DNA from: Alphaproteobacteria bacterium
Lineage (GTDB): Bacteria; Pseudomonadota; Alphaproteobacteria; JAJFFI01
Direction of reading: 5' to 3'
NCBI GenBank assembly: GCA_030066595.1
Contig: JASJBI010000025.1
Span: 1 to 64,000, forward strand
DNA: 64,000 bases
A model generated the notes under the pieces. It was given only the letters and a program-made list of their open reading frames with translations, searched no databases and had not been told where the DNA came from. Shown in pieces: positions 34,340-43,388 of this stretch. Numbering within the stretch: the first letter of the stretch is position 1; the number at the start of each line of letters is the position of its first letter. Position numbers and translations under genes: made by a program.

Positions 34340-35179
34340 CTAGTGCCCCATCAGCAACGGGACCTCGGTGTGCTGCAGGACGTGGCGCGTGACGCCGCCG
34401 AACAGGTCCTCCCGCAGGCGGGCATGGCCATAGGCGCCCATGACCAGCACGTCCGGGTCGTTGTCCTTGCAGTAGTCGAGCATCGTCTGCCCGACCCCTT
34501 CGCGGGTCGCGACCAGCGAGACCCGGCGGGCGTCGATCCCGTGACGCTCGAGATGCCGAATGATGTCCAGACCGGCGGTGCCATCACCCTTCTGCTTGTC
34601 CTCGTCCGACGCGGTCACGGTGACGACGTCCAGGCGTTTCTTGGTCTCCAGGATATGCATGGCGTCGGTCAGGGCGCGCGCGGCCACGCGGCTGCCGTCC
34701 CAGGCCACGACGGCGTACTCGCGGAAGGGCCGGACGTGGTAGCCGCTGGGCACGATGATCATCGGCCCTCCGGCTCGGGTGACCAGATCCTCCGCCCGGA
34801 TGTGCCGTTTGTCCTGACCGGCCTCCGAGAGCTGGCCCATCAAGAGGATGTCGAAATAGCGGGCGAAGCGGGCCAGCAGCTCGTTCGGTTGGCCCGTGCC
34901 GGCAATCCAGTCGACCGGTCCCTCGAAACCGCCGGCGGAGATGCCTTCGCGGAAGCTCTCCTCCATGGACTTGCCGATTTCTCCCTGGGCCGACTCGAGG
35001 GATTCCATGACGTCGTCCGAGATCCAACGCTTGACATGCCCTTCGAAGCGGACGGGCGTGGCAACGAACAGACCGGTCAAGGTGGCGTTGTACTTCTTGG
35101 CCATTTGTATGGCGAACTGCAGCGCCGCCTTTGCGTTGCTGCTGCCATTATAGGAAACGGCCAGATCCTTAATCGCCAT
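34340..35179 (-). CDS. Universal stress protein, tandem UspA domains
   Basis: 279 aa with two UspA folds. The second domain carries VMGAYGHARLRE near the C-terminus, the ATP-binding G-x2-G-x9-G-S/T type region, and the first has LAVSYNGSSNAKAALQFAI. Such proteins support survival in starvation or oxygen stress. ATG 35179 is the start; an upstream in-frame extension to 35248 is not conserved. It precedes the carboxyltransferase gene on the same strand. A 3' copy exists as a fragment at 32253-32350, and a second full Usp lies at 46293. Confidence 0.88.
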   Translation of the reverse strand: MAIKDLAVSYNGSSNAKAALQFAIQMAKKYNATLTGLFVATPVRFEGHVKRWISDDVMESLESAQGEIGKSMEESFREGISAGGFEGPVDWIAGTGQPNELLARFARYFDILLMGQLSEAGQDKRHIRAEDLVTRAGGPMIIVPSGYHVRPFREYAVVAWDGSRVAARALTDAMHILETKKRLDVVTVTASDEDKQKGDGTAGLDIIRHLERHGIDARRVSLVATREGVGQTMLDYCKDNDPDVLVMGAYGHARLREDLFGGVTRHVLQHTEVPLLMGH

Positions 35180-35329
35180 GATGAAGGTCCCTTCTGGAAA
35201 TTGCCCTAGATCGCCAGCGCGGCCTTCGGCGCGCTCACGCCGCAACACGCCGTTCGGACATACGGATCAAGTATCAGCGGATGACAGGATCGCCACCGCA
35301 CGGAACTGCAGGTCAGCCTCACGCCTCGA

Positions 35330-36208
35330 TCACACTCCCCGGCTCGCGCGGCGCATGGTGGCGCCGATCTCCGCCGCCGAGGGTGCCACATGTACCCCGG
35401 CCGACCGCAAGGCCTCAATCTTTTCCGCGGCCCCGCCCGCGCCGAACACGTTGACCGTGCCGGCGTGGCCCATGCGGCGCTCGGTCGGGGCGTGCAGCCC
35501 GGCGACATAGGCCGCGATCGGTTTCCTGGGCTTCTCCTGCTTGATGAACGCGGCGGCCTCCTCCTCGGCCGTGCCACCGATCTCGCCGATCAGCAGGATC
35601 CCCTCCGTCTCCGGATCGGCCAGGAACAGCTGCAGGCAGTCGATGAAGCTGATGCCGTAGACCGGGTCACCGCCGATCCCCACCGAGGTCGACTGGCCCA
35701 GCCGCGCCGCCGTCGTCTGTTCGATCACTTCGGAGGTCAGCGACGCCGAGCGCGAGACGATGCCGATCTTGCCCGGCTGTTCCCGGTGCGCCGGCATGAC
35801 GCCGATCTTGCACCGCCCGGGCCAGAGAACGCCCTGTGAGTTCGGGCCCACGAGCCGCGTCCTGGCGCCTTCGAGCCTGCGTTTGACGCGGACCATATCG
35901 AGCACCGGGATCCGCTCGGTGACGCAGACGAGGAGCGGCAGCTCGGCCTCGATCGCCTCGATCATCGCCTCCGGCGCCGACACCGGCGGCACGAACACCG
36001 CGCTGGCATTGGCGCCCGTGGCCTCGACCGCCTCGGCCACCGTATCGAACACCGGCAGGCCCAGATGCTTGCTGCCGCCCTTCCCGGGCACGACGCCGCC
36101 CACCACTTGCGTGCCATAGGCGATCGCCCGCTCCATGTGATAGCTGGCTTGTTTGCCGGTGAACCCCTGGCAGATCACGCGCGTATCGGCTTCAAGCAGG
36201 ATCGCCAT
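35330..36208 (-). CDS. sucD: Succinate-CoA ligase-type alpha subunit
   Basis: 292 aa. The alpha subunit carries the CoA-binding Rossmann domain ([22 protein letters not shown]) and the phosphohistidine His248 in [10 protein letters not shown]. It forms acyl-CoA with the beta subunit by ATP-driven phosphorylation. Several positions differ from Suc[12 protein letters not shown] replaces GPNCPGV, and SRSASLTSE replaces SRSGTLTYE. A paralogue with other substrate, such as malate thiokinase or another dicarboxylate ligase, is possible. Its ATG overlaps the sucC stop by 1 bp, so the two are coupled. Confidence 0.85.
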   Translation of the reverse strand: MAILLEADTRVICQGFTGKQASYHMERAIAYGTQVVGGVVPGKGGSKHLGLPVFDTVAEAVEATGANASAVFVPPVSAPEAMIEAIEAELPLLVCVTERIPVLDMVRVKRRLEGARTRLVGPNSQGVLWPGRCKIGVMPAHREQPGKIGIVSRSASLTSEVIEQTTAARLGQSTSVGIGGDPVYGISFIDCLQLFLADPETEGILLIGEIGGTAEEEAAAFIKQEKPRKPIAAYVAGLHAPTERRMGHAGTVNVFGAGGAAEKIEALRSAGVHVAPSAAEIGATMRRASRGV

Positions 36209-37386
36209 CACGCTGCCCCCGTCTTTGCCGCCTGCACGACCTTGGCGGTCGCGTCCGCCATGTCCTTGGCGAACGTCACCGGGATCTCCCGTCCGACCAG
36301 GATGTCGCGCGCGAGCTCGCTGTTCGTGCCGGCGGCGCGCACGATCATCGGCGGAAGCTTGGTCTGGTGCGCCCGGCAGGCCTGGGCCATGCCCTCGGCA
36401 ATGGTGTCGCAGCGCAGGATCCCCCCGCCATAGACGTTGACCAGGATCGCTGCGACCTTGGGGTTGTCGAGCAGCATGCGAAAGCCCATCGCCACCTGAT
36501 CCCGGGTGGCGGACGGACGCACGTCCATGAAGTCGGCCGGATCGCCGCCGCCTTGCTTCAGGAGATCGATGGTCGCCAGCGCCAGCCCGGCACCGTTGAC
36601 CATGACCCCGATGTTGCCGTCGAGCTTGACGAAGTTGAGCTCGAAGCGCTTGGCCTCCAGCTCCGTCGGTTCCACCTCGTCCTGGTCGCGCAGCGCCTCC
36701 AGGTCCTGGTGCCGGAACAGCGCGTTGTCGTCGAGCGTCATCTTCACGTCGAGCGCCAGCAGATCGCCGGCGTTGGTCACCACCAGCGGGTTGATCTCGA
36801 CCAGGCTGGCGTCGCACTCGACAAGCGCCTGGTAGATCCCGTGCATGACCGTGACCGCCTTGTCCACCTGAACGCCCGCGAGCCCGATCGCACGGGCCAA
36901 GGCGTCGGCGGACCCCGAGACGAACCCCTCATCCGGGTCGATGACCAGGCGCGAGATGGTTCCGGGAGCCTTGGCCGCCTTCTCCTCGATGTCCTCTCCG
37001 CCTTCCTTGCTGGCGATCAGGGCAACGCGGCCGACCGAGCGATCCACCAGCGCGGCGATATAGAGTTCGTGCCCATAGCCCACGCCCTCCTCGACATAGA
37101 CCTGCCCAACGGCCTTACCCTCCGGACCGGTCTGGTTGGTCACCAGGCGGCTGCCCAGGAGCGAGTCTGCGGCCGCGCGCACTTCTGCCGGCGAGCCCGT
37201 GATGCGGATGCCCCCCGCCTTGCCGCGCCCGCCCGCATGCACCTGGGCCTTGACGACGAAGCTGGGCGCTTTCAGCTCCCGCGCGACGGTTTCGGCCTCG
37301 GCAGGCGTCTTGGCCACCCCCCCGCGCGGTATGGGCACGCCGTAGCGCTGGACGAGATCCTTCGCCTGATATTCGTGAATGTTCAT
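36208..37386 (-). CDS. sucC: Succinate-CoA ligase-type beta subunit
   Basis: 392 aa, ATP-grasp family ([37 protein letters not shown], and NIHEYQ-type start). [15 protein letters not shown] and GDNI-type [18 protein letters not shown] are typical of the ligase beta subunit, including the NGAGLAM-like loop. ATG 37386 is the family start with GAGGTGGCAAG upstream. It leads a two-gene unit with the alpha subunit. A palindrome at 37488-37506 lies about 100 bp upstream, near the likely promoter. Confidence 0.88.
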   Translation of the reverse strand: MNIHEYQAKDLVQRYGVPIPRGGVAKTPAEAETVARELKAPSFVVKAQVHAGGRGKAGGIRITGSPAEVRAAADSLLGSRLVTNQTGPEGKAVGQVYVEEGVGYGHELYIAALVDRSVGRVALIASKEGGEDIEEKAAKAPGTISRLVIDPDEGFVSGSADALARAIGLAGVQVDKAVTVMHGIYQALVECDASLVEINPLVVTNAGDLLALDVKMTLDDNALFRHQDLEALRDQDEVEPTELEAKRFELNFVKLDGNIGVMVNGAGLALATIDLLKQGGGDPADFMDVRPSATRDQVAMGFRMLLDNPKVAAILVNVYGGGILRCDTIAEGMAQACRAHQTKLPPMIVRAAGTNSELARDILVGREIPVTFAKDMADATAKVVQAAKTGAA

Positions 37387-37692
37387 CGCTTCTTGCCACC
37401 TCGCAGCTGGGTTCACGTATCGCTTGGGGACAGTCGGCTTGGTCGGCCCCTGGCTCCGACCTTCGACAGTCTTCAGGCGGCAAATAATTGGTATAATGTA
37501 TACCAAAACTCGGGGATCTTGCAATGCGCTTGTTCGAGGGACGGCCGTTCCCGAGGCCGTCGTCCGGACACCACCGGGGCTCGAGCGGCCCAGTGGTATG
37601 GCGGCGATGCGCGGCTTGCCAACGGTCGCCAACAGGGTCACAGTCGAACAGTCGGCGAAACCACTTCCAAGCGCACGCGGCGACAGGGTCAA
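37387..37692. other. Divergent intergenic region before sucC and the methyltransferase gene
   Basis: 306 bp between sucC (leftward) and the methyltransferase-like gene (rightward). It holds the operator-like palindrome at 37488-37506. No other gene is supported. Confidence 0.5.
37488..37506. promoter_or_regulatory. Palindromic operator, GntR-like
   Basis: TTGGTATAATGTATACCAA is a perfect inverted repeat (8-bp arms, 3-nt centre). Its TGGTATA/TATACCA halves resemble sites of GntR/FadR-type repressors. It contains a TATA-rich core that could overlap the -10 of the leftward sucCD promoter, so binding would repress it. The regulator is not in the window. Confidence 0.55.
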
Positions 37693-38310
37693 ATGCTGGC
37701 GGCAAGCGATTTCACGCGTTGGTTTCTGGCGCTGTTCTTCGTCGGCGTCGCCGCTTTCTATACGCTTCGAATCCTGGCGATAAAGCGGCGGAGACGCGTC
37801 TCGCCCGTGTTCTCCGGCCGTCCCGGAACCGTGCACTGGGCCAGCCATTCTACCTTTCGGGTCTTCCGTGTCGTCATCCTCGGGGTGTGCCTGCTTCGCC
37901 TGATCTGGCCTGGGCTCGACACATACCTCGTCCCATTCGATGCCCTGTGGCATCCCGCCGTCCTCATGCTCGGAAACGGCCTCTTGCTGGCTGGCTTCTC
38001 GGCCGTCGTCATCATTCATGGCTATATGGGGGAAGATTGGCGCTCCGGGACGCGGGCCGAGGACCGGACGCGGCTGATCACCACGGGTCCGTTCTCGGTC
38101 TCGCGCAATCCGATGATGCTCGGTGTGATCGTGGCTCAAGTCGGCCTGTTTCTGGCTCTGCCGTCCGTCTTCACCCTGGTCTGTCTGATCGCCGGCGTCT
38201 CGGCCGTGGTGGCGCAGGTTGGTGTAGAGGAACGGGTGCTGCTGACGCGCTTCGGAGCGGACTACCAGGCATATGCGAAGCAAACGCCGCGCTGGTTGAT
38301 ACCTCGTTAG
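37693..38310 (+). CDS. Isoprenylcysteine methyltransferase-family membrane protein
   Basis: 205 aa with about four hydrophobic segments. The C-terminal part carries the ICMT/PEMT pattern LITTGPFSVSRNPMMLG (SAM-binding) and EERVLLTRFGADYQAYAKQTPRW. Bacterial members are probable SAM-dependent methyltransferases of lipids or small molecules. The N-terminal RFLALFFVGVAAFYT-like segment is a membrane helix. ATG 37693 is chosen; the frame continues far upstream but is not conserved. It stands alone, divergent from sucCD. Confidence 0.7.
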   Translation: MLAASDFTRWFLALFFVGVAAFYTLRILAIKRRRRVSPVFSGRPGTVHWASHSTFRVFRVVILGVCLLRLIWPGLDTYLVPFDALWHPAVLMLGNGLLLAGFSAVVIIHGYMGEDWRSGTRAEDRTRLITTGPFSVSRNPMMLGVIVAQVGLFLALPSVFTLVCLIAGVSAVVAQVGVEERVLLTRFGADYQAYAKQTPRWLIPR

Positions 38311-38825
38311 CGTGAGCAGGCATCGCTGACGAACACGCGCCTCAGTATCGGCGGGCGGATGCCGGACCGCGCCCCTGTGTCTCGCCCCGGGTGAACCGAG
38401 ACCCCCCGCCCGACGTATCCAACTCTAGACCTAACGAACTCTGGAGCTTGCGATCATGAAACACACCCTCGTGCTCATGGCCCTTGGCCTGGCGTTCTTT
38501 CTTTCCACCAAGAGGAATGGCACACGCCGGTTTGGTACGGCCAAGCTTTGATCTGAGGACGACCAGCGCCGGGAAGATCCGGCGCCCCACGGGTCGGCCG
38601 TGCCTGACGCGCTGAGCGCTTCGGCCGTCGTCGCTCTGGCAAGTACCCGCGGCGGACAAAGCGACGCTCTCCGCAGCAGCGCCGTCGGCGGTCGCACGCC
38701 CAGACCCTGCGACAGAGCGAAGGCCCGCGGGTCCAGTGCGCGATCCCCCCCAAGCGTATGCAAGATCTGACTTGCGGTCCCCACCGCCGGTAGCCATTGC
38801 CAATCATCGGGCACTACGATGGGGC
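38311..38825. other. Intergenic region with one doubtful small ORF
   Basis: 515 bp between the methyltransferase-like gene and the transporter gene. Apart from the 31-codon ORF at 38456 nothing coding is convincing. The transporter frame stays open back to 38736 but that extension is not conserved in character. Confidence 0.4.
38456..38551 (+). CDS. Possible 31-residue peptide with hydrophobic N-terminus
   Basis: ATG 38456 follows GGAG by 9 nt. The peptide begins MKHTLVLMALGLAFFLSTK and ends in a basic tail. It looks like a signal peptide cut short after 17 residues, so it may be the remnant of a secreted protein gene rather than a working gene. Confidence 0.3.
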   Translation: MKHTLVLMALGLAFFLSTKRNGTRRFGTAKL

Positions 38826-40295
38826 ATGATCGGATCGAAGAAACGGCGGCAATCGGGCTTCGCGCGCCACCAGCTGATTGGCTTGTTTGCCGGCCCCGTG
38901 CTGGCCACAGCGATCCTGGTGAGCCCCGCCCCGGAGGGACTGTCCCAGCAGGGCTGGTGGACCGGTGCGGTCGGCCTCCTGATGGCGGTCTGGTGGATGA
39001 CCGAGGCGCTGCCGCTGGCGGCCACCGCGATGTTGCCCCTGATCCTGTTCCCGCTCCTCGATCTTCGCGGCATCGAAGCCAGCGCAACCCCCTACGCCCA
39101 TCCTCTGGTCTTTCTCTTCTTCGGCGGGTTCCTGCTCGCGCGTGCGATGCACGTCTGGGGCCTGGACAGGCGTCTTGCCCTGACCGTCCTGCGTCTTGTG
39201 GGCTCTCGTCCGCGCCAGGTGATCGCGGGGATCATGGGTGTGACCGCCTTCCTCAGCATGTGGGTCAGCAACACGGCAACGGCGATGGTAATGCTGCCGA
39301 TCGGCCTGTCGATCGTCACGACCTTTTCGAAACACGACCAGGGCCGTGCAGAGGGCGTCGCGCCGGCGCTGCTGCTGGGGATTGCCTACGCGGCAACGAT
39401 CGGTGGCATGGGAACCATCATCGGCACGCCGCCCAACGCCTTGTTCGTCGCGTTCATGGCGGACACATACGGGATCGAGATCAGCTTCCTGAGATGGATG
39501 CTGATCGGCGTGCCTTTGGTGCTGATCCTACTGCCTATCACCTGGTTCGTCCTGACCCACATAGCTTTTCCCGTCCCTAGCGGGCGCGCGCTCGACGAGA
39601 GCCGCACGCTGGGTGAGACACTTGCCGAAATCGGGCCGATCTCCCGTGCCGAGCGTATGGTCTCCGTGGTGATGCTCCTGGTCGCCGCTTGCTGGATGCT
39701 TCGCCCCCTGATCGCAAAGGTCCTGCCCGCGCTGGGCCTGTCCGACGCGGGCATTGCCATGACCGGCGCGCTCCTGCTCTTCCTGCTGCCGGTCGATATC
39801 AAGCGGGGCCGCTTTCTGCTGTCCTGGAAGGAGGCAGCCGGGATCCGCTGGGATGTGCTGATCCTGTTCGGCGGCGGCTTGGCACTAGCTGCGGCGATTG
39901 GCAGTTCGGATTTGGCCGACTGGATCGGCGCCCAGTTGACGGCGCTAGGCGCCCTCCCCCTCCTTCTTCTGCTGCTGGTGGTCGGAGCGTTGATCGTTTT
40001 CCTCGGGGAATTGGCCAGCAACACGGCGATGGCTGCCGTGTTTCTGCCGATCGCCGGGGCCACGGCAACGGGCATGGGCGAGCCTGCCCTGCTCCTTGCC
40101 TTGCCGGTTGCTCTTTTCGCGACCCTTGGTTTCATGCTGCCCGTGGCCACCCCTCCGAACGCGGTCATCTTCGGCAGCGGCGTGGTTGAGATCAGAGACA
40201 TGCTGCGCGCCGGTGTGATTCTCGACTTGGTCGGCATTGTCGTTGTTGCTGTGGCCGTTATGACCCTTGGACTCTGGGTTTTGGGGCCTGGTTAG
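38826..40295 (+). CDS. SLC13/DASS family sodium-anion symporter
   Basis: 489 aa, about 11 membrane segments. Two inverted-repeat halves each carry the substrate/Na+ site: MWVSNTATAMVMLP with GTIIGTPPNALF, and LASNTAMAAVFLP with ATPPNAVIFG. The SNT/TPPNA motifs define divalent anion:Na+ symporters, which take up dicarboxylates, citrate or sulfate. ATG 38826 is taken; upstream in-frame codons to 38736 are not typical. It is convergent with the PaaK-like gene. The substrate is not fixed by the sequence. Confidence 0.88.
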   Translation: MIGSKKRRQSGFARHQLIGLFAGPVLATAILVSPAPEGLSQQGWWTGAVGLLMAVWWMTEALPLAATAMLPLILFPLLDLRGIEASATPYAHPLVFLFFGGFLLARAMHVWGLDRRLALTVLRLVGSRPRQVIAGIMGVTAFLSMWVSNTATAMVMLPIGLSIVTTFSKHDQGRAEGVAPALLLGIAYAATIGGMGTIIGTPPNALFVAFMADTYGIEISFLRWMLIGVPLVLILLPITWFVLTHIAFPVPSGRALDESRTLGETLAEIGPISRAERMVSVVMLLVAACWMLRPLIAKVLPALGLSDAGIAMTGALLLFLLPVDIKRGRFLLSWKEAAGIRWDVLILFGGGLALAAAIGSSDLADWIGAQLTALGALPLLLLLLVVGALIVFLGELASNTAMAAVFLPIAGATATGMGEPALLLALPVALFATLGFMLPVATPPNAVIFGSGVVEIRDMLRAGVILDLVGIVVVAVAVMTLGLWVLGPG

Positions 40296-40396
40296 ACATC
40301 ATCCGGCCTCATGGGAAACACGTTCCGAACTCCAGGCGGCGGCCACGCCAAGCGCCAGGTGCCTGGTGTCACTGACTGCTTTTCTGAAACAGGATC

Positions 40397-41746
40397 TTAT
40401 GAGCCACTCGCGACCTCCGACCGGAAGTCCTCGTACTTGCCGGTCGGGCTGCGCTCGATTTCGTCGACATAGCGGATGACGATCCGAAACTCCTTGCCAA
40501 GCTTCTTGGTCAGGTGCGCCGTCAGGGCCAGCTGCTGCTCGAACGTAAAGGGCTGGCGCGGTACGATCCTGGCTTCGATCCGGCGCAGCTCCGTCTGAAC
40601 GATCTGGAGCTGTCTGACCGGCACGACACCGCCCATGGAATCGCTGCCGATCTCCGGCCATATCCGGCTGCCGTCCGGCTTTATCAGCATGTTGCGGACG
40701 CGTCCGACGATGCGGGTCAACACAGGCAGGCCCCGCCCGCAGGGCGCCGGCGGCCCGACTTCGGCGTAATCACCGACCTCATAGCGGATCAGGGGCGTGG
40801 CGAAGTTGTGCAGCGGCGTGACGACGACGCGACCGATCTCGCCCGGCGCGCACGGCTCGCCGGCCTCGTCCAGGACTTCCAGATACACGGCCTCGGACTG
40901 CACCAGAGAGTGCTCCGCTCCTGGTGCCTGCAGAGCCATGTAGCCGACCTCTTGCGCGCTGTAGGTATCGCAGACCTCCACCCCCCACGCCTCCCGCGCC
41001 AGAGCGCGCTGATCCGGGCCCAAGGTTTCGCCCTTGGTGCGGGCGTGGACTAGGGAGTCGAGCGTCTCACCTCTTTCCAGGCTCAACGCCGCCAAGGCGG
41101 CGAGATTGGTCGGGTAGGTCATGAGATATCCCGGCCGGATCCGGCGGAGCCAATCGAGTTGTTTGTCCACCGGGACGATGCTGTCCATGTAGAAGCTAGG
41201 TCCGGTCTTTCGCATGAACGTGACCAACGAGCCCCAATCCGGCTCCGAATTGCCCTCGGGCGTTCTCGCCTTCGGACTGGTCGGGAAATAGGCTATTGCG
41301 GCGTGCCGAAGCGAGAAGTCTCGGTTGTGCCACAAATGGTCACGCATGCTGAACGCAGCCCAGATTGTCTGTGCCCACTGGCTGGTCCGAACGGTGATCG
41401 GCTTGCCCGTCGAACCCGAGGTTCGGACCGCGTCCGTCCATCCGTGAGCCTTGGGGAGGTTCGTGCTGTTCAGCCGATCGCCGGCGTCTTGGATGTCGCT
41501 GCGCGTCAGGATTGGCAGGTCGCGAACCCGCTCCGGCGTCAGCGGGTGCTTGGGACCGACGCGCGTGGTGCTTAACCGTCGGCGATAGAACCGGGAGGTG
41601 GCGGCCGCATGTGCAAGAAGTGCCGAAAACCGGGCCATCTGCCACGCCAGCAAACGGTCGGCGGGCCACCACTGGCTCTCATCCAGCGTGCGGAGCCACT
41701 CTCGAACGTGAGCGCTCTTCAGCAAGTGGGGTTCGGACTGGTTCAC
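40397..41746 (-). CDS. PaaK-like adenylate-forming enzyme
   Basis: 449 aa, ANL superfamily, closest in shape to phenylacetate-CoA ligase/coenzyme F390 synthetase proteins. The P-loop is RTSGSTGKPITV (about residue 110), YSAQEVGYMAL gives the central motif, RYEVGDYAEVG the DYA region, and RIVGRVRNMLIKPDG the GR-type hinge. The terminal ERSPTGKYEDF retains the catalytic Lys. It should adenylate a carboxylate, but product and acceptor are unknown. GTG 41746 follows GTGAGGAACC. It diverges from the TPR/2OG-oxygenase gene across 230 bp. Confidence 0.8.
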   Translation of the reverse strand: MNQSEPHLLKSAHVREWLRTLDESQWWPADRLLAWQMARFSALLAHAAATSRFYRRRLSTTRVGPKHPLTPERVRDLPILTRSDIQDAGDRLNSTNLPKAHGWTDAVRTSGSTGKPITVRTSQWAQTIWAAFSMRDHLWHNRDFSLRHAAIAYFPTSPKARTPEGNSEPDWGSLVTFMRKTGPSFYMDSIVPVDKQLDWLRRIRPGYLMTYPTNLAALAALSLERGETLDSLVHARTKGETLGPDQRALAREAWGVEVCDTYSAQEVGYMALQAPGAEHSLVQSEAVYLEVLDEAGEPCAPGEIGRVVVTPLHNFATPLIRYEVGDYAEVGPPAPCGRGLPVLTRIVGRVRNMLIKPDGSRIWPEIGSDSMGGVVPVRQLQIVQTELRRIEARIVPRQPFTFEQQLALTAHLTKKLGKEFRIVIRYVDEIERSPTGKYEDFRSEVASGS

Positions 41747-41976
41747 GGTTCCTCACTCCGCGCGTGCTCCCCGTGCCGGAGCATAGTCCGGCCGGGCCGA
41801 CGTCTTGTACCAAACGCACAAGGAGATTACTGAGTCGTTTAGGAGCCGTCGGAACCCCTTAAACCCGGGTGAATTGACGGCTACTGCGCGCGGCCGCGCC
41901 TTGGCCGGCTTCGAGCGGGCTTGACCCGCGACCGGCACGGGCGCTATTGCGGGGATCTGACCTGCAGGGACATGGA

Positions 41977-43368
41977 ATGAGCGGACCCAAAGACGGCTCT
42001 GGACCAGACGCCGGCGCACGCGCCGGCGGCGTTTACCGCCCGAGCGAAGCGGGCGATGACGGCTTGGCTCGACTTCAGCAGCGCGCTATGCAGCTCTATC
42101 AGGCCGGGCACCTGGCCGACGCCCTCGCCGTCTGCCGCCAGATCCTGACGCAGACGCCCGATCGCGCCGACGTGCTGGGTTTTGCCGGCATGATCGCGCT
42201 CAAGCTGGGCCGATCTGCAGACGCGGTCGACTTCTACCAAACCGCCCTTGCGCTGCGCCCGGACCATGCCGAAGCGCACTACAACCTCGGCAATGCCCTG
42301 AAGCATCTGAACCGCCTCGAAGACGCGGCCTCGGCCTATCGGCGCGCGGCCGAGATCCGGCCCGATCTGGCGCCGGCGCACCACAATCTGGGCGGCGTCC
42401 TGCAGGCGCTCGACCGGTTCGAAGAGGCCGCCACGGCCTATCGGCGGACGCTCGAGATCATGCCGGGCTCCGTCGACACGCTGAGAAATCTGGGCATCGT
42501 CCTGCACAAGCTCGGCCGGCCCGACGAGGCCAAGGCGGTCTATCTACACGCGCTGGAGATCGAGCCCGGATCGCCAGCGCTCTACAGCAACCTGGTCGGT
42601 CTCTTGATCGAGCAGGGCGAGGCGGGTGCCGCCGTGGAGCGCTGCAACGAATGGCTTGCCCTCGACCCCGGCAGCACCGAGGCGCTGGCGCACCAGGCCC
42701 TTGCCTTGATCGAACTCGGCGACCGGGAGGCGGCGCGCGAGTTGCTCGATTTCGACCGGTTCGTCAAAGAGGTCTATCTCGAGGCGCCGCCCGGCTACCC
42801 GGACCTCAAGTCGTTCAACCGGGCGCTGGCCGAGCATGTCTGCCGCCATCCGACGCTCAAGGTCCCGCCCGAGGACGACCCGACCTACCACCACCCCAGC
42901 CTGCAGATCACAGAGGAGCTGCTAGCGGAGCCAAAAGGCCCGGTCGCGGACCTCGAGCGCATGATCCACCGCGCCATCGAGGCCTATCGGCGGGAGGTCA
43001 TGGCCGGGCCGGACCATCCCTTTCTGGCTGCCTGGCCGGCCCGCTGGCGCATTTCATCCTGGGCGGTGGTGCTCGACGGCGAAGGGAACCTTGTGCCGCA
43101 CATCCATTTGGACGGCTATCTCGGCGGCGTCTACTACCCGGAGATGCCGGACGTGGTCAGCGTCGACGACGCCAGTCACGCCGGCTGGTTCGAGTTGGGC
43201 CGCCCGCCGCCCGAGCTACACTGCAAGGCGGAGCCGGAGGTCCGGCCGATCGTTCCGGCGGAAGGCAAGATGCTGCTGTTTCCCGCCTATCTCTATCACC
43301 GGACGCTGCCCTTCGAATCCAATCAGCGCCGCATCTCGATCGCCTTCGACCTGGTTCCGGAACAGTAG
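41977..43368 (+). CDS. TPR protein with C-terminal 2OG-Fe(II) oxygenase domain
   Basis: 463 aa in two parts. Residues about 30-240 hold six TPR units (e.g. LGFAGMIALKLGRSADAVDF, HYNLGNALKHLNRLEDAASA). The C-terminal about 130 residues carry a 2-oxoglutarate/iron dioxygenase pattern: VPHIHLDGYLGGVYY (iron-binding His), LFPAYLYHRTLPFES (second His) and the RRISIAFD Arg for 2OG. It is probably a protein hydroxylase. ATG 41977 follows CAGGGA. It diverges from the PaaK-like gene, and its stop is 20 bp from the convergent DUF2336 gene. Confidence 0.8.
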   Translation: MSGPKDGSGPDAGARAGGVYRPSEAGDDGLARLQQRAMQLYQAGHLADALAVCRQILTQTPDRADVLGFAGMIALKLGRSADAVDFYQTALALRPDHAEAHYNLGNALKHLNRLEDAASAYRRAAEIRPDLAPAHHNLGGVLQALDRFEEAATAYRRTLEIMPGSVDTLRNLGIVLHKLGRPDEAKAVYLHALEIEPGSPALYSNLVGLLIEQGEAGAAVERCNEWLALDPGSTEALAHQALALIELGDREAARELLDFDRFVKEVYLEAPPGYPDLKSFNRALAEHVCRHPTLKVPPEDDPTYHHPSLQITEELLAEPKGPVADLERMIHRAIEAYRREVMAGPDHPFLAAWPARWRISSWAVVLDGEGNLVPHIHLDGYLGGVYYPEMPDVVSVDDASHAGWFELGRPPPELHCKAEPEVRPIVPAEGKMLLFPAYLYHRTLPFESNQRRISIAFDLVPEQ

Positions 43369-43388
43369 CCGGGGCCTCGGCAATACCG

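Noticed and set aside
36367-37692. Extended N-terminus of the methyltransferase gene opposite sucC
   Set aside because: It overlaps sucC in antisense; the membrane protein starts at 37693.
38567-38740. Decayed gene between the small peptide and the transporter
   Set aside because: Short Arg-rich frames only; no motif on either strand.
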